A DNA stretch of 64,000 nt, from the NCBI RefSeq assembly GCF_900169365.1, contig NZ_FXZH01000001.1, positions 310,001 through 374,000 of the forward strand. The letters are read 5' to 3'. Position numbers and translations under genes: made by a program. Positions 17,851 through 25,313 of this stretch are shown piece after piece. Below the pieces are notes generated by a model. It was not told the DNA's origin, made no database searches, and saw nothing but the letters and a program-made list of their open reading frames with translations. The stretch comes from Brevibacterium sp. 239c (GTDB lineage: Bacteria; Actinomycetota; Actinomycetes; Actinomycetales; Brevibacteriaceae). How positions within the stretch are numbered: the first letter of the stretch is position 1; each line of letters opens with the position of its first letter.

Positions 17851-19035
17851 TTAGTCGGTACCGGTATGCCTGCGTCTCAGTTCGGTGGGATCTTGTGTCG
17901 CAAACGGATCATGTCCCGAGACGCGTGGCCGTGTGAGTTCTTCAGCGCTGACTCCCCGGGTGCGTGAGTCGAGTTCAGCAACTGTATCGAGTTCGGTCGC
18001 GACGATACCCGTTGACGGAAACTTCCGGGCCGTGACGAGGAACCGCGATTCCAGTGATGAGACGAAGCGGTTGTAGTCGTGAACCGAGCGATCGAGACTC
18101 GTCCCCATTCGCGTCACGTGGGTGACCAGGGTACCGATGCGTTCGTAGAGTTCGGTGCCGAGCTTGAGCACCTCGGCCGCCGAAGTGCTCATATCCGCTT
18201 GTCGCCAATTTAGCGCGACCGTCTTGAGGAGGACGAGCAACGTGGCTGGGGATGCGAGCACAACGTTTTTGCCGAGAGCATGGTCGATCATCTTCGGATA
18301 GGTCGATGCTGCCGCAGACAACAGCCCGTCTGTGGGAACAAAGCAGACGACGAAGTCCGGTGCGGTGTCGAAGGACTTCCAATACTCCTTGGACGCCAGG
18401 GAATCGATATGACGCAGCAACGCTCGAGCATGATCTTCATCGCTGGCCTCAACGTCCTCCATGCGTGCTGACAGCGGCGTCTTGGCATCGATGATGATTG
18501 TTCCGCCGCCGGGCAGGTTGACGGTCATATCGGGGCGGTGGCGTTTGCCATCACGCTCACTGCTGACCTGAGTCTCGAAGTCCACATGGGGGAGGAGACC
18601 TGCGTATTCGACGAGGCGTCGGAGCTGGACCTCACCCCAGTCACCGCGCTGAGTCGTCGAATTCAGCGCAGTGGCCAGTGAACCCGTCGACTCCTGCAAC
18701 CGGAGATTCTGCTGACTGAGATGGCCGATCTGAGTGTTGAGGCGAGTGATCTGCTCAAGCTGAGTTCGATCCTGAGCCTGCAGATTCTCCTGCAGATGGT
18801 TGACGCTTGCGGCCAGCGGTCCGATGGCAGCGGTGATCTCACCGGCCATCTGCGCATCGGCCTCCAGATCCTCGGTCCGATTGGTGAGGATCCGGGACGT
18901 GGTCTCCGCTCTCGTGAGTCGCTCGATATAGCGAGAACGCGTGTGTGCGCGACCAAGAAGGAAGCCGAGGGCGGCACTGATGATGATCGCCAGGATGAAG
19001 ACGATGATGAGTCCTGTGGTGGGGAAAGCATTCAT
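17851..19035 (-). CDS. rmuC: DNA recombination protein RmuC
   Basis: From ATG 19035 the 394-residue product starts with a membrane anchor (TTGLIIVFILAIIISAALGFLLG). A coiled coil of about 110 residues follows, then the RmuC nuclease-like core (STTQRGDWGEVQLRRLVEYA, MTVNLPGGGTIIIDAKTPLS, DFVVCFVPTDGLLSAA, VVLASPATLLVLLKTVAL). RmuC limits inversions at short inverted repeats and has a restriction-endonuclease-like fold. The longer upstream frame runs into the ychF coding region and is rejected. It is divergent from ychF, with 73 bases between the starts. Confidence 0.92.
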   Translation of the reverse strand: MNAFPTTGLIIVFILAIIISAALGFLLGRAHTRSRYIERLTRAETTSRILTNRTEDLEADAQMAGEITAAIGPLAASVNHLQENLQAQDRTQLEQITRLNTQIGHLSQQNLRLQESTGSLATALNSTTQRGDWGEVQLRRLVEYAGLLPHVDFETQVSSERDGKRHRPDMTVNLPGGGTIIIDAKTPLSARMEDVEASDEDHARALLRHIDSLASKEYWKSFDTAPDFVVCFVPTDGLLSAAASTYPKMIDHALGKNVVLASPATLLVLLKTVALNWRQADMSTSAAEVLKLGTELYERIGTLVTHVTRMGTSLDRSVHDYNRFVSSLESRFLVTARKFPSTGIVATELDTVAELDSRTRGVSAEELTRPRVSGHDPFATQDPTELRRRHTGTD

Positions 19036-19094
19036 GACTTCAGCGTGACAGACGGCACTGACGCGAGATTTAGACCCGCACCTCGGCGGCGGGA

Positions 19095-19100
19095 TAGACT
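19095..19100 (+). promoter_or_regulatory. -10 element close to the ychF start
   Basis: TAGACT ends 8 bases before the GTG at 19109 and no ribosome-binding site is visible. The ychF mRNA would therefore have at most one or two leader bases. Confidence 0.5.
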
Positions 19101-19108
19101 TAGCTACC

Positions 19109-20194
19109 GTGGCTCTAACTATCGGAATCGTGGGACTGCCCAATGTCGGCAAGTCGACCATGTTTAATGCATTGACCAAGAACCAAGTTCTCGCGGCGAA
19201 CTACCCGTTCGCGACGATCGAACCGAACGTCGGCGTGGTGCCGTTGCCTGACGCGCGGCTGACCCGGTTGGCAGAGATCTTCAGTTCAGAACGAATTCTC
19301 AACGCAACGGTCGACTTCGTCGATATTGCCGGAATCGTCCGTGGTGCCTCCGAAGGTGAAGGGCTGGGCAACCAGTTCCTGGCTAACATTCGCGAAGCGG
19401 AAGCGATCTGCCAGGTCATCCGCGGGTTCGTCGATGACGACGTCATCCACGTCGAGGGCAAGATCAGTCCCGCAGATGACATCGACACCATCAACACTGA
19501 ACTCATCCTGGCCGACCTGCAGACCTTGGAGAAGGCGCGACCTCGAATCGAGAAAGAGGTGAAGGGCAAGCGGGCGCCGGCACAGCAGCTGACCGTGATC
19601 GACTCCGCCGTCGAGATCCTCGAGAGCGGAAAGACCCTGTACCAGGCCATGCAGGCCGACAACTTCGACGTCACAGAGCTGCGTGAACTTCAGCTGATGA
19701 CCGTTAAGCCGTTCCTCTATGTCTTCAACGTCGACGACGATGTGTTGGCCGACGAAGAGAAGAAGGCCGAGATGCGTGCGCTGGTGGCGCCCGTCGAAGC
19801 GATCTTCCTCGATGCCAAGTTCGAATCTGAGCTCGCTGAGCTCGACGAGGCGGAAGCCCTCGAGATGTTGGAATCCACAGGCCAGGAAGAGGCCGGACTC
19901 GACAAGCTGGCGCGCGTCGGTTTCGACACACTGGGTCTGCAGACCTACCTGACTGCCGGCCCCAAAGAATCCCGTGCCTGGACGATTCCGAAGGGCGCGA
20001 CAGCGCCTGAAGCAGCTGGTGTCATTCACACCGACTTCCAGAAGGGCTTCATCAAGGCCGAAGTCGTTTCCTTCGACGACCTCGACTCCAACGGCTCCAT
20101 GGCCGCTGCCAAATCCGCCGGCAAGGTCCGGATGGAAGGTAAGGAGTATGTGATGGTCGATGGGGACGTGGTGGAGTTCCGGTTCAATGTCTGA
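19109..20194 (+). CDS. ychF: Redox-regulated ATPase YchF (Obg-related)
   Basis: The 361-residue protein opens [20 protein letters not shown], with P-loop GLPNVGKST, then [14 protein letters not shown] and [20 protein letters not shown] (switch II / G3), [10 protein letters not shown] in place of the usual NKxD (the reason YchF prefers ATP), a coiled-coil insert and a C-terminal TGS domain ([20 protein letters not shown]). YchF binds ribosomes and modulates translation and stress responses. The start is GTG 19109. It is the last gene of the conserved block before decayed DNA begins. Confidence 0.96.
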   Translation: MALTIGIVGLPNVGKSTMFNALTKNQVLAANYPFATIEPNVGVVPLPDARLTRLAEIFSSERILNATVDFVDIAGIVRGASEGEGLGNQFLANIREAEAICQVIRGFVDDDVIHVEGKISPADDIDTINTELILADLQTLEKARPRIEKEVKGKRAPAQQLTVIDSAVEILESGKTLYQAMQADNFDVTELRELQLMTVKPFLYVFNVDDDVLADEEKKAEMRALVAPVEAIFLDAKFESELAELDEAEALEMLESTGQEEAGLDKLARVGFDTLGLQTYLTAGPKESRAWTIPKGATAPEAAGVIHTDFQKGFIKAEVVSFDDLDSNGSMAAAKSAGKVRMEGKEYVMVDGDVVEFRFNV

Positions 20195-20394
20195 AGATAG
20201 TTCCGCTGTATTGACCCGTTAGGTTGGTGACGTGGCTGGCGGGTGGGAGGCCTTTCCTACCCCGAGCGAACGCGAAGACTGACTGCGCAGTCTCGTGCTG
20301 GAACAACGAGCCTATGGAGTCCGGCTCCACGTGAAAGTCACTAGCCAATGGTCTGTATACCGGCGGCTCGGGCACAGCCCGGCCGGAGTAGCGT

Positions 20395-20613
20395 GTTGAT
20401 AGGTTATTCGGTTACGTAACTCGAGGAAGCCGCATCAATGAGATCGTTCACGGCAAGCGTGCGATAACGGCTGGCACTGCGCTTCGCCTGGGAGGCTATT
20501 TCGGTATTGATCCGCAGTTCTGGCTGAACCAGCAGACGCACTACGAGCTGGAGCTCACCGAAGATCGTGTGGCAGAGCAGCTCGCCCAGATCACACCGCT
20601 GGAAGTCGCGTGA
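20395..20613 (+). pseudogene. higA: HigA-type antitoxin fragment (5' end lost)
   Basis: The frame ending with TGA at 20611 encodes RINEIVHGKRAITAGTALRL and then YFGIDPQFWLNQQTHYELEL, a clear match to the helix-turn-helix and C-terminal part of HigA (XRE family) antitoxins. The usual N-terminal block with HPGE...LREEFL is absent; the frame is closed by TAG at 20389, and only a TTG at 20395 without ribosome site could start it. No HigB toxin is recognisable upstream. The remnant probably encodes no working antitoxin. Confidence 0.75.
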
Positions 20614-20901
20614 GCCCCGTAGGAGTCGATGGGCTTCTCCTCTGTGCAGACAGCGATGAGGTTGCTGTTGTCCTCCATCACTTTCCTCGACATATCGAAG
20701 TCATAAACGCTGAAGCGGGGTGTCTTCGGTTCAACGTCGAGCCGACGAACGATCCGCTCGTGTGGGGCATCTCGGAGAGATTCGTGGATCCAGAAAGCGT
20801 TCGATGCGCGACAAGCGCGCGTTCGAGCCGGAGAGTGGGGCCAATCAACGTCTCCCATCGCGCGGAACTGCGACATTGGGGCCGTGACGGACGACTCGTG
20901 A
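20610..20901 (+). pseudogene. Antibiotic-biosynthesis-monooxygenase (ABM) family gene with one-base frameshift
   Basis: From GTG 20610 the reading VGVDGLLLCADSDEVAVVLH, RHIEVINAEAGCLRFNVEP and TNDPLVWGISERFVDPE matches the ABM family of small quinol-monooxygenase-like proteins. At the AAA run 20794-20796 the match moves to another frame, where AFDARQARVRAGEWGQSTSP continues the family pattern up to TGA 20899-20901. Removing one A would restore a protein of about 96 residues. It may be a true mutation or a sequencing error in a homopolymer. The start overlaps the higA remnant stop (GTGA). Confidence 0.72.
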
Positions 20902-21353
20902 TGTTGGTTCGTGCAGCCGATGGTCGCACGTGTTGAAACGTGGGGAGTTTTCGTTTCAACACGAAGTCGAATTCCGATTCAACCGTCTAAGACGGATCGA
21001 GCTCACTTCTTACCAGTGGACGCCGGCGACGCACCAACAGGTGCGAGAACGGCCGGATGGCCCGTACTCGGGCGACGTCCGATGTATGTGTCAGCGAGTC
21101 TGAATCTGTCGGTCCCGAGCGTCAGGATGAGCGTTTTCGAACTCGAAAATGGATTCTGGCGTCGTCGATCACTTTTTTGATCAATTCCTAGTCTGACGAT
21201 GCTGTGAAGATTCTCATGCGCAAGGGTGCCCGCCCACGTATGTGGTCTAGTCCCATGCGCTATAGTGACCGCTGGCGTCAGCATATGATCGCAACGATGA
21301 GATCTCATGTAGGTGGAGTGTCAACCTGGAAGATCGAAAGTTGAGGACTGAAG
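20902..21353. other. Non-coding gap with no recognised gene
   Basis: I find no convincing coding sequence in these 452 bases. The open frames here have no ribosome site and no recognisable protein pattern. The stretch looks more A+T-rich than its surroundings and contains one strong inverted repeat (listed separately). The last 50 bases hold the ribosome site of the following hydrolase. Confidence 0.6.
20929..20963. repeat. Perfect 12-base inverted repeat
   Basis: CGTGTTGAAACG (20929-20940) and CGTTTCAACACG (20952-20963) are exact reverse complements separated by 11 bases. No T run follows on either strand, so a terminator is unlikely. It could be an operator, a remnant of a mobile-element end or a regulatory hairpin. 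Confidence 0.8.
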
Positions 21354-22583
21354 ATGACCGAGAGCACGAACTCGTTGCCGCACTCGGAACGAGGGGGCTT
21401 CGCGAAGCTTTTCAGGGCAGTGGTGATCGCCATCGCGCTCTTGCTGGGCATGATTGTTGCAATCTTCGGACTCGCATCACTCATTCCCGGGATTGGGCCA
21501 CTAAGTTCGTTTGCGGCTCGGTGGGCGCCGACCGTGGCACCGATAGTGGCTCTTGCCGGACTGATCGTGCTCCTCGTCGGAATCGTTGCTGTGCGCAGGG
21601 GGCGTCGGCGCTCAGGTGTAGTCGTGACAGTGCTCGGCGGGGTCGGCGCGGTCACGAATATCGCGGTGGTCATCGTTCTCGTCGGCGCCATCACGTCAGC
21701 CGGAGGCTCGGTCAACCTATTTACCGCCGCGTTCGGGTTGTCCGCAATGGACGCAGCATCGCCAGACCGACACGAGGTGTACGACAAGTCCAGCTCGGGG
21801 GACGACCTCTCCTTATCGATCTACGAGCCGGAGGGTGCGAAAGGCCCGGCGCCGACGATCATGGTAGTCCATGGTGGCGGCTGGATCGCGGGAGAGCCTG
21901 ACGCAGTGAGTTCAGAGCTGCGCACCCTTGCTGACCACGGCTACTTGGTTGTGTCGGTCGAGTACGAACTTGCGAACAAGAACAATCCGACCTGGCAGAG
22001 TGCGCCCTCGCAGGTTGCGTGTGCTGCGTCCTGGATTCAGACCCACGCCGACACGCTTAGTGCAGATATGGATCGTCTCGCGTTCTGGGGTGAGAGCTCC
22101 GGCGGCAACTTGGTCGCCAACACCGCCGGCGCCGCGGCTCAAGGCAACGCTGAATCCACGTGCGGTGGGGAGGTTCCCGTTCCGGCAGCAGTCGTCGCCG
22201 ACTACCCTGCGTTCGACGTGACCGGCCTTTACGCAAACGCCCCTGCGGGCCCAGGTGCGGGCACGGGCTCGCGCATTTTCGCGTCCAGTTACACCGGCGG
22301 TACGCCCGAGAAATTCCCGAAACGTTACGCCACGGTGAATTCCGCCGCGCACATCACTGAGACCACCCCGCAGACGCTCGTGATGACCGCGATGCGTGAT
22401 GATGTCATCGCACCCGCTGACCAGCTCGCATGGGTCGACACAGCTCGAGACCGTGGAGTCGACGTCCAGGCGGTGCAGGTTCCACTCGCGAATCACGCCT
22501 ACACGCAGAAAGCGAAGAACTCCCTCGGCAGCCAGGGACATATCAGCATCGCAGAAAACTACCTATCCGAACGACTTCAATAG
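21354..22583 (+). CDS. Membrane-anchored alpha/beta hydrolase (HSL/BD-FAE type)
   Basis: The 409-residue protein has about three N-terminal membrane spans (residues 20-45, 62-82 and 88-115), then a hydrolase domain with oxyanion-hole HGGG (173-176), nucleophile elbow GESSGG (Ser248), a likely acid in MRDDVIAP and a likely His in LANHAYTQK. It is probably a membrane-bound esterase facing outward. GAGGA precedes the ATG. It is the only intact gene between 20195 and 23506, surrounded by pseudogenes, so it may have arrived with them or survived selection. The substrate is unknown. Confidence 0.88.
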   Translation: MTESTNSLPHSERGGFAKLFRAVVIAIALLLGMIVAIFGLASLIPGIGPLSSFAARWAPTVAPIVALAGLIVLLVGIVAVRRGRRRSGVVVTVLGGVGAVTNIAVVIVLVGAITSAGGSVNLFTAAFGLSAMDAASPDRHEVYDKSSSGDDLSLSIYEPEGAKGPAPTIMVVHGGGWIAGEPDAVSSELRTLADHGYLVVSVEYELANKNNPTWQSAPSQVACAASWIQTHADTLSADMDRLAFWGESSGGNLVANTAGAAAQGNAESTCGGEVPVPAAVVADYPAFDVTGLYANAPAGPGAGTGSRIFASSYTGGTPEKFPKRYATVNSAAHITETTPQTLVMTAMRDDVIAPADQLAWVDTARDRGVDVQAVQVPLANHAYTQKAKNSLGSQGHISIAENYLSERLQ

Positions 22584-22633
22584 CCACGAGGTGGAGGTTC
22601 TGCAGGCAACAGATCATCAGCTCGATCCGCGAA

Positions 22634-22795
22634 TCAGTCGTGAGTCGCCTCCTCGATGAGCGGGGTGAAGAAGTTGATCAGATTACCGTCCAGGTCTCTG
22701 ACCAGCAGTGATCAGTTACCCCATGGCGTGTCGGTGGGTTCATTGACGAAGGCCTCGACGAATTCCCGGAGGCCAGAACAGACAGCATCGACGAA
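22634..22795 (-). pseudogene. VOC (glyoxalase-like) gene remnant with internal stop
   Basis: Reading the minus strand gives VDAVCSGLREFVEAFVNEP, TDTPWGN, a TGA at 22714-22712, then SLLVRDLDGNLINFFTPL and a final stop at 22636-22634, all in one frame. This is the C-terminal half of a vicinal-oxygen-chelate protein; the internal TGA stands where the family usually has Arg (one C-to-T change). The N-terminal half is missing, cut where the WYL remnant begins. Confidence 0.72.
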
Positions 22796-22803
22796 CTTTG
22801 CAG

Positions 22804-23506
22804 ATTCTCGAACTGCTCCTGTCCGCTCAACTGCGAACCGTCTCCGAATTGACTGACCGCCTCGGCGTCGATGATCGTACGATTCGCAGAGACGTGGCGC
22901 GACTCAACGATCTGGGCTAGGGGAGACGCTCCTGATCCTGCCGTCATGCTGACGCTGGCTGAGGCCGTCAATCGCCATCAGGCTCTTGAACTGCGATATC
23001 TGAACAGCGCTGCAATCGCATCACGACGTCTGATCCACCCATATGGCTTGGTCGCACATTCGGATCAGTGGTATTTGCTCGCATTTGATACGGAAAAGAA
23101 TGAGGAACGCACGTTCCGAGTCGACTGCATCCGCACGGTGTGAACGACATCGGCAACATTCACAGCCGCAGAGCGTCTTGACGTGAAGTCCCGACTCCTC
23201 GAACGATTCGCCGAGGCACACTATCGGTGGCATGTCATCCTGCACATCTTTGCAACCGAGGAGCATATCCGAGCACGATTGGCGGCCAGTGTTGCCCGAC
23301 TGGAGCGAATGATTCCAAGAGGGGAGCTGAACTCCGTAGATGAGTCGCCGATGTATCGGGCGGAGCTCCATGTTGAAAACCTTGATTGGCTCCTGCCGGC
23401 CATTGCGACGCTGAGGTGCAAGGTGGAGATCGAACATCCTGAGGAGCTCCGCCTTCTTGTGCAGGAGGTGGCGCAGAAGATGCTTCATGCGGCCGGGCTG
23501 GACTGA
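22804..23506 (+). pseudogene. Broken WYL-domain (YafY-like) transcriptional regulator
   Basis: ILELLLSAQLRTVSELTDRL and DDRTIRRDVARLNDLG (22804-22917) form the N-terminal DeoR-like helix-turn-helix; a TAG follows at 22918. After a gap in which about 100 residues of the usual protein are missing, the C-terminal WYL core resumes in another frame (TLAEAVNRHQALELRYLNSA, HPYGLVAHSDQWYLLAFDTE, FRVDCIRTV), is stopped by TGA at 23141, then continues in frame as the C-terminal domain to 23506. The divergent VOC remnant was probably its target. Confidence 0.78.
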
Positions 23507-23515
23507 CTGCAGTGC

Positions 23516-23521
23516 TACCGT
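23516..23521 (+). promoter_or_regulatory. -10 element for leaderless hydrolase-fold gene
   Basis: TACCGT lies exactly 6 bases before the ATG at 23528 and no ribosome-binding site is present, which suggests a leaderless mRNA. Confidence 0.55.
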
Positions 23522-23527
23522 GCACAT

Positions 23528-24367
23528 ATGGCCACCATAAGAGTGAACGGCGTCGATCTCGGTGTTGAGAGTTTCGGCCGCGATGACGATCCCCTCGTGC
23601 TGCTCGTCGGTGGAACTACGATGTTGTCGTGGCCCGATTCTCTGTGCCAACGTCTGGCCGAAGCCGGGCGCAGAGTCGTTCGCTACGACCTCCGAGACTC
23701 GGGTGCTTCATCCACGTTGGACCCGGAAAACCCGACGTACGACCTGCGTGATCTTGCCGATGATGCCGCGGACCTCGTCACAGCCCTCGGTGCGAAGTCC
23801 GCCCACCTAGCTGGCATCGGTGTCGGAGGCATGGTCGCCCAGGTTGCGGCACTTGATCACCCGGAGAATATTTCGGCACTGACACTGGTGAGCACTCGCC
23901 CGGTTGCTCCGGGCCCTGTCGATGACGACCTGCCCGATCATGATCAGACCGTGATGTCGGCGGTGTTCTCTCGTCCTCAACCCGATTGGACCGACCGTCG
24001 AGCCGTGGCCGAATTCGCAGCCGAAGGCGCCGCACTGTTGGGTAATGACGCGGAGCAGGCCCGAGCAGCTGCCGCTCGAATCTGGGACCGAACCCCGACA
24101 TCGGATACGTCAGTCCACCAGGCGAATCAGCTGGGCATGGTCTTCTCCAGACTTGACTGCTCACCACGCTGGCGAGAACGCCTTCGCAACCTGCGAATAC
24201 CGAGCCTGATCGTCCACGGTCGAGCCGACCCCTTCTTTCCCGTCGGCAATGCTGAAGTACTTGCCGCAGAGATCACTGAAGCACAGCCGCTGATCTTCGA
24301 GGATATGGGAACACAGATACCTGAGTGGGCGACCGAAGACATCGCGACTGCCATGCTTCGTCTCTGA
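23528..24367 (+). CDS. Alpha/beta-hydrolase-fold protein lacking catalytic Ser and His (putative pseudoenzyme)
   Basis: The 279-residue protein has the full fold of RdmC/TAP-like methylesterases: VLLVGGTTMLSWPDSLCQRL, RVVRYDLRDSGASS, HLAGIGVGGMVAQVAALDHP, PSLIVHGRADPFFPVGNAE. The nucleophile elbow reads G96-I-G98-V-G-G where the family has G-x-S-x-G-G, so the Ser is Gly98. The usual catalytic His in the last block (family GHDLP) is Thr262 in MGTQIPEW. Only Asp234 of the triad remains. The frame is intact and the promoter looks leaderless, so it is not simply decayed. A binding or regulatory role is possible. An HSL-type esterase gene follows 16 bases downstream. Confidence 0.85.
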   Translation: MATIRVNGVDLGVESFGRDDDPLVLLVGGTTMLSWPDSLCQRLAEAGRRVVRYDLRDSGASSTLDPENPTYDLRDLADDAADLVTALGAKSAHLAGIGVGGMVAQVAALDHPENISALTLVSTRPVAPGPVDDDLPDHDQTVMSAVFSRPQPDWTDRRAVAEFAAEGAALLGNDAEQARAAAARIWDRTPTSDTSVHQANQLGMVFSRLDCSPRWRERLRNLRIPSLIVHGRADPFFPVGNAEVLAAEITEAQPLIFEDMGTQIPEWATEDIATAMLRL

Positions 24368-24383
24368 GCGCGAAAGGAATCCG

Positions 24384-25298
24384 TTGCGCCTCCTGCTTCC
24401 CGAATCGATCGTCCCTATCTATCTCAAAGCGACACGGGCAAATCGGCCGTTCGTAACCGAGGAAGGAGCGCACCGACGCATCGATGAGCGTTTTGTCCGA
24501 CCCGCCTCCTACGCTCCGCCCTCACGATTAGAAGGCGTGAGTGTGAACCGCCGACTGTCGGGTCCGAGCGCATGGCCGGTCTATGACGTTGAACCATCGA
24601 CACCTATTTCCAGCTGGACTCGGCCTAAGGCTGTCGTGGTCTACGTCCACGGTGGCGGCTGGGTCAACGAAATCGTTCCTCAGCATTGGAAGCTCATTGC
24701 CCGCATCGCTCGAAAGACGAACCAGCGCGTCATCGTGCCGATCTATCCGTTGCTGCCCTTCGGCACGGCACGTGAAGCCCGCGATGGCGTCGTCGACCTG
24801 ATTCGCGCCGAGCTCGACTCCGATCATCAGGTACGTCTTGCCGGGGATTCCGCCGGCGGTCAGATCGCTCTGTCTGCAGCACTGCACCTGCGCGACCAAG
24901 GTACACAGCTGCCGGGCACAACTCTGCTGTCGCCGGCGCTGGATCTGACGTGGAAGAACCCGCAGATCGACGCGGTACAGCCCTTCGACCCGTGGCTGGG
25001 CCGTTCCGGAGGTCGCCTCCTGGCCCAGAGATGGCGCGGTGACGATGAAATTGAGGATCCGATAGTCAGCCCCCTATTCGGTGACATGAGCGGGCTTGGA
25101 CCGCTGACCATCCTCACCGGGACTCGGGACGTGCTCAACCCGGACGCCAATCTGTTCGGCACTAAGGCACGAGGAGCAGGAGTCTCAGTGACGTGGCACG
25201 AAGGCGAAGGCCAACTGCACGTCTATGCCCTCCTGCCGACGAAGGCAGGGGAACAGGGGGCGAGCATCCTCGTGGAGAGCCTGCGACCGACCATGTGA
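24384..25298 (+). CDS. Alpha/beta hydrolase, hormone-sensitive-lipase family
   Basis: TTG at 24384 is preceded by AAAGGA at the right distance. The 304-residue protein has HGGG at 89-92 (VVVYVHGGGWVNE), nucleophile elbow GDSAGG at 154-159 (Ser156), an acid in TGTRDVLNPDA and a catalytic His in EGQLHVYALLP. It is a cytoplasmic esterase/lipase of group IV; substrate unknown. It is co-transcribed with the pseudoenzyme upstream (16-base gap), so one active and one inactive hydrolase-fold protein are made together. Confidence 0.9.
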   Translation: MRLLLPESIVPIYLKATRANRPFVTEEGAHRRIDERFVRPASYAPPSRLEGVSVNRRLSGPSAWPVYDVEPSTPISSWTRPKAVVVYVHGGGWVNEIVPQHWKLIARIARKTNQRVIVPIYPLLPFGTAREARDGVVDLIRAELDSDHQVRLAGDSAGGQIALSAALHLRDQGTQLPGTTLLSPALDLTWKNPQIDAVQPFDPWLGRSGGRLLAQRWRGDDEIEDPIVSPLFGDMSGLGPLTILTGTRDVLNPDANLFGTKARGAGVSVTWHEGEGQLHVYALLPTKAGEQGASILVESLRPTM

Positions 25299-25313
25299 CG
25301 TCCTGCTGCGAAC

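Noticed and set aside
20541..20876. A 111-codon minus-strand frame opposite the HigA and ABM remnants
   Set aside because: It has plausible composition in part, but both plus-strand readings show real family patterns, so this is their shadow.
20929..20963. parS-like centromere site
   Set aside because: The usual actinobacterial parS is a continuous 16-base palindrome around CACGTG; this repeat has an 11-base spacer and a different core.
21003..21308. A 101-codon minus-strand frame in the gap before the hydrolase
   Set aside because: No ribosome site, no motif and biased composition; not enough to call a gene.
23183..23506. A separate small gene of 107 codons
   Set aside because: It continues in frame from the WYL remnant past one stop and matches the C-terminal domain of that regulator, so it is part of the pseudogene.
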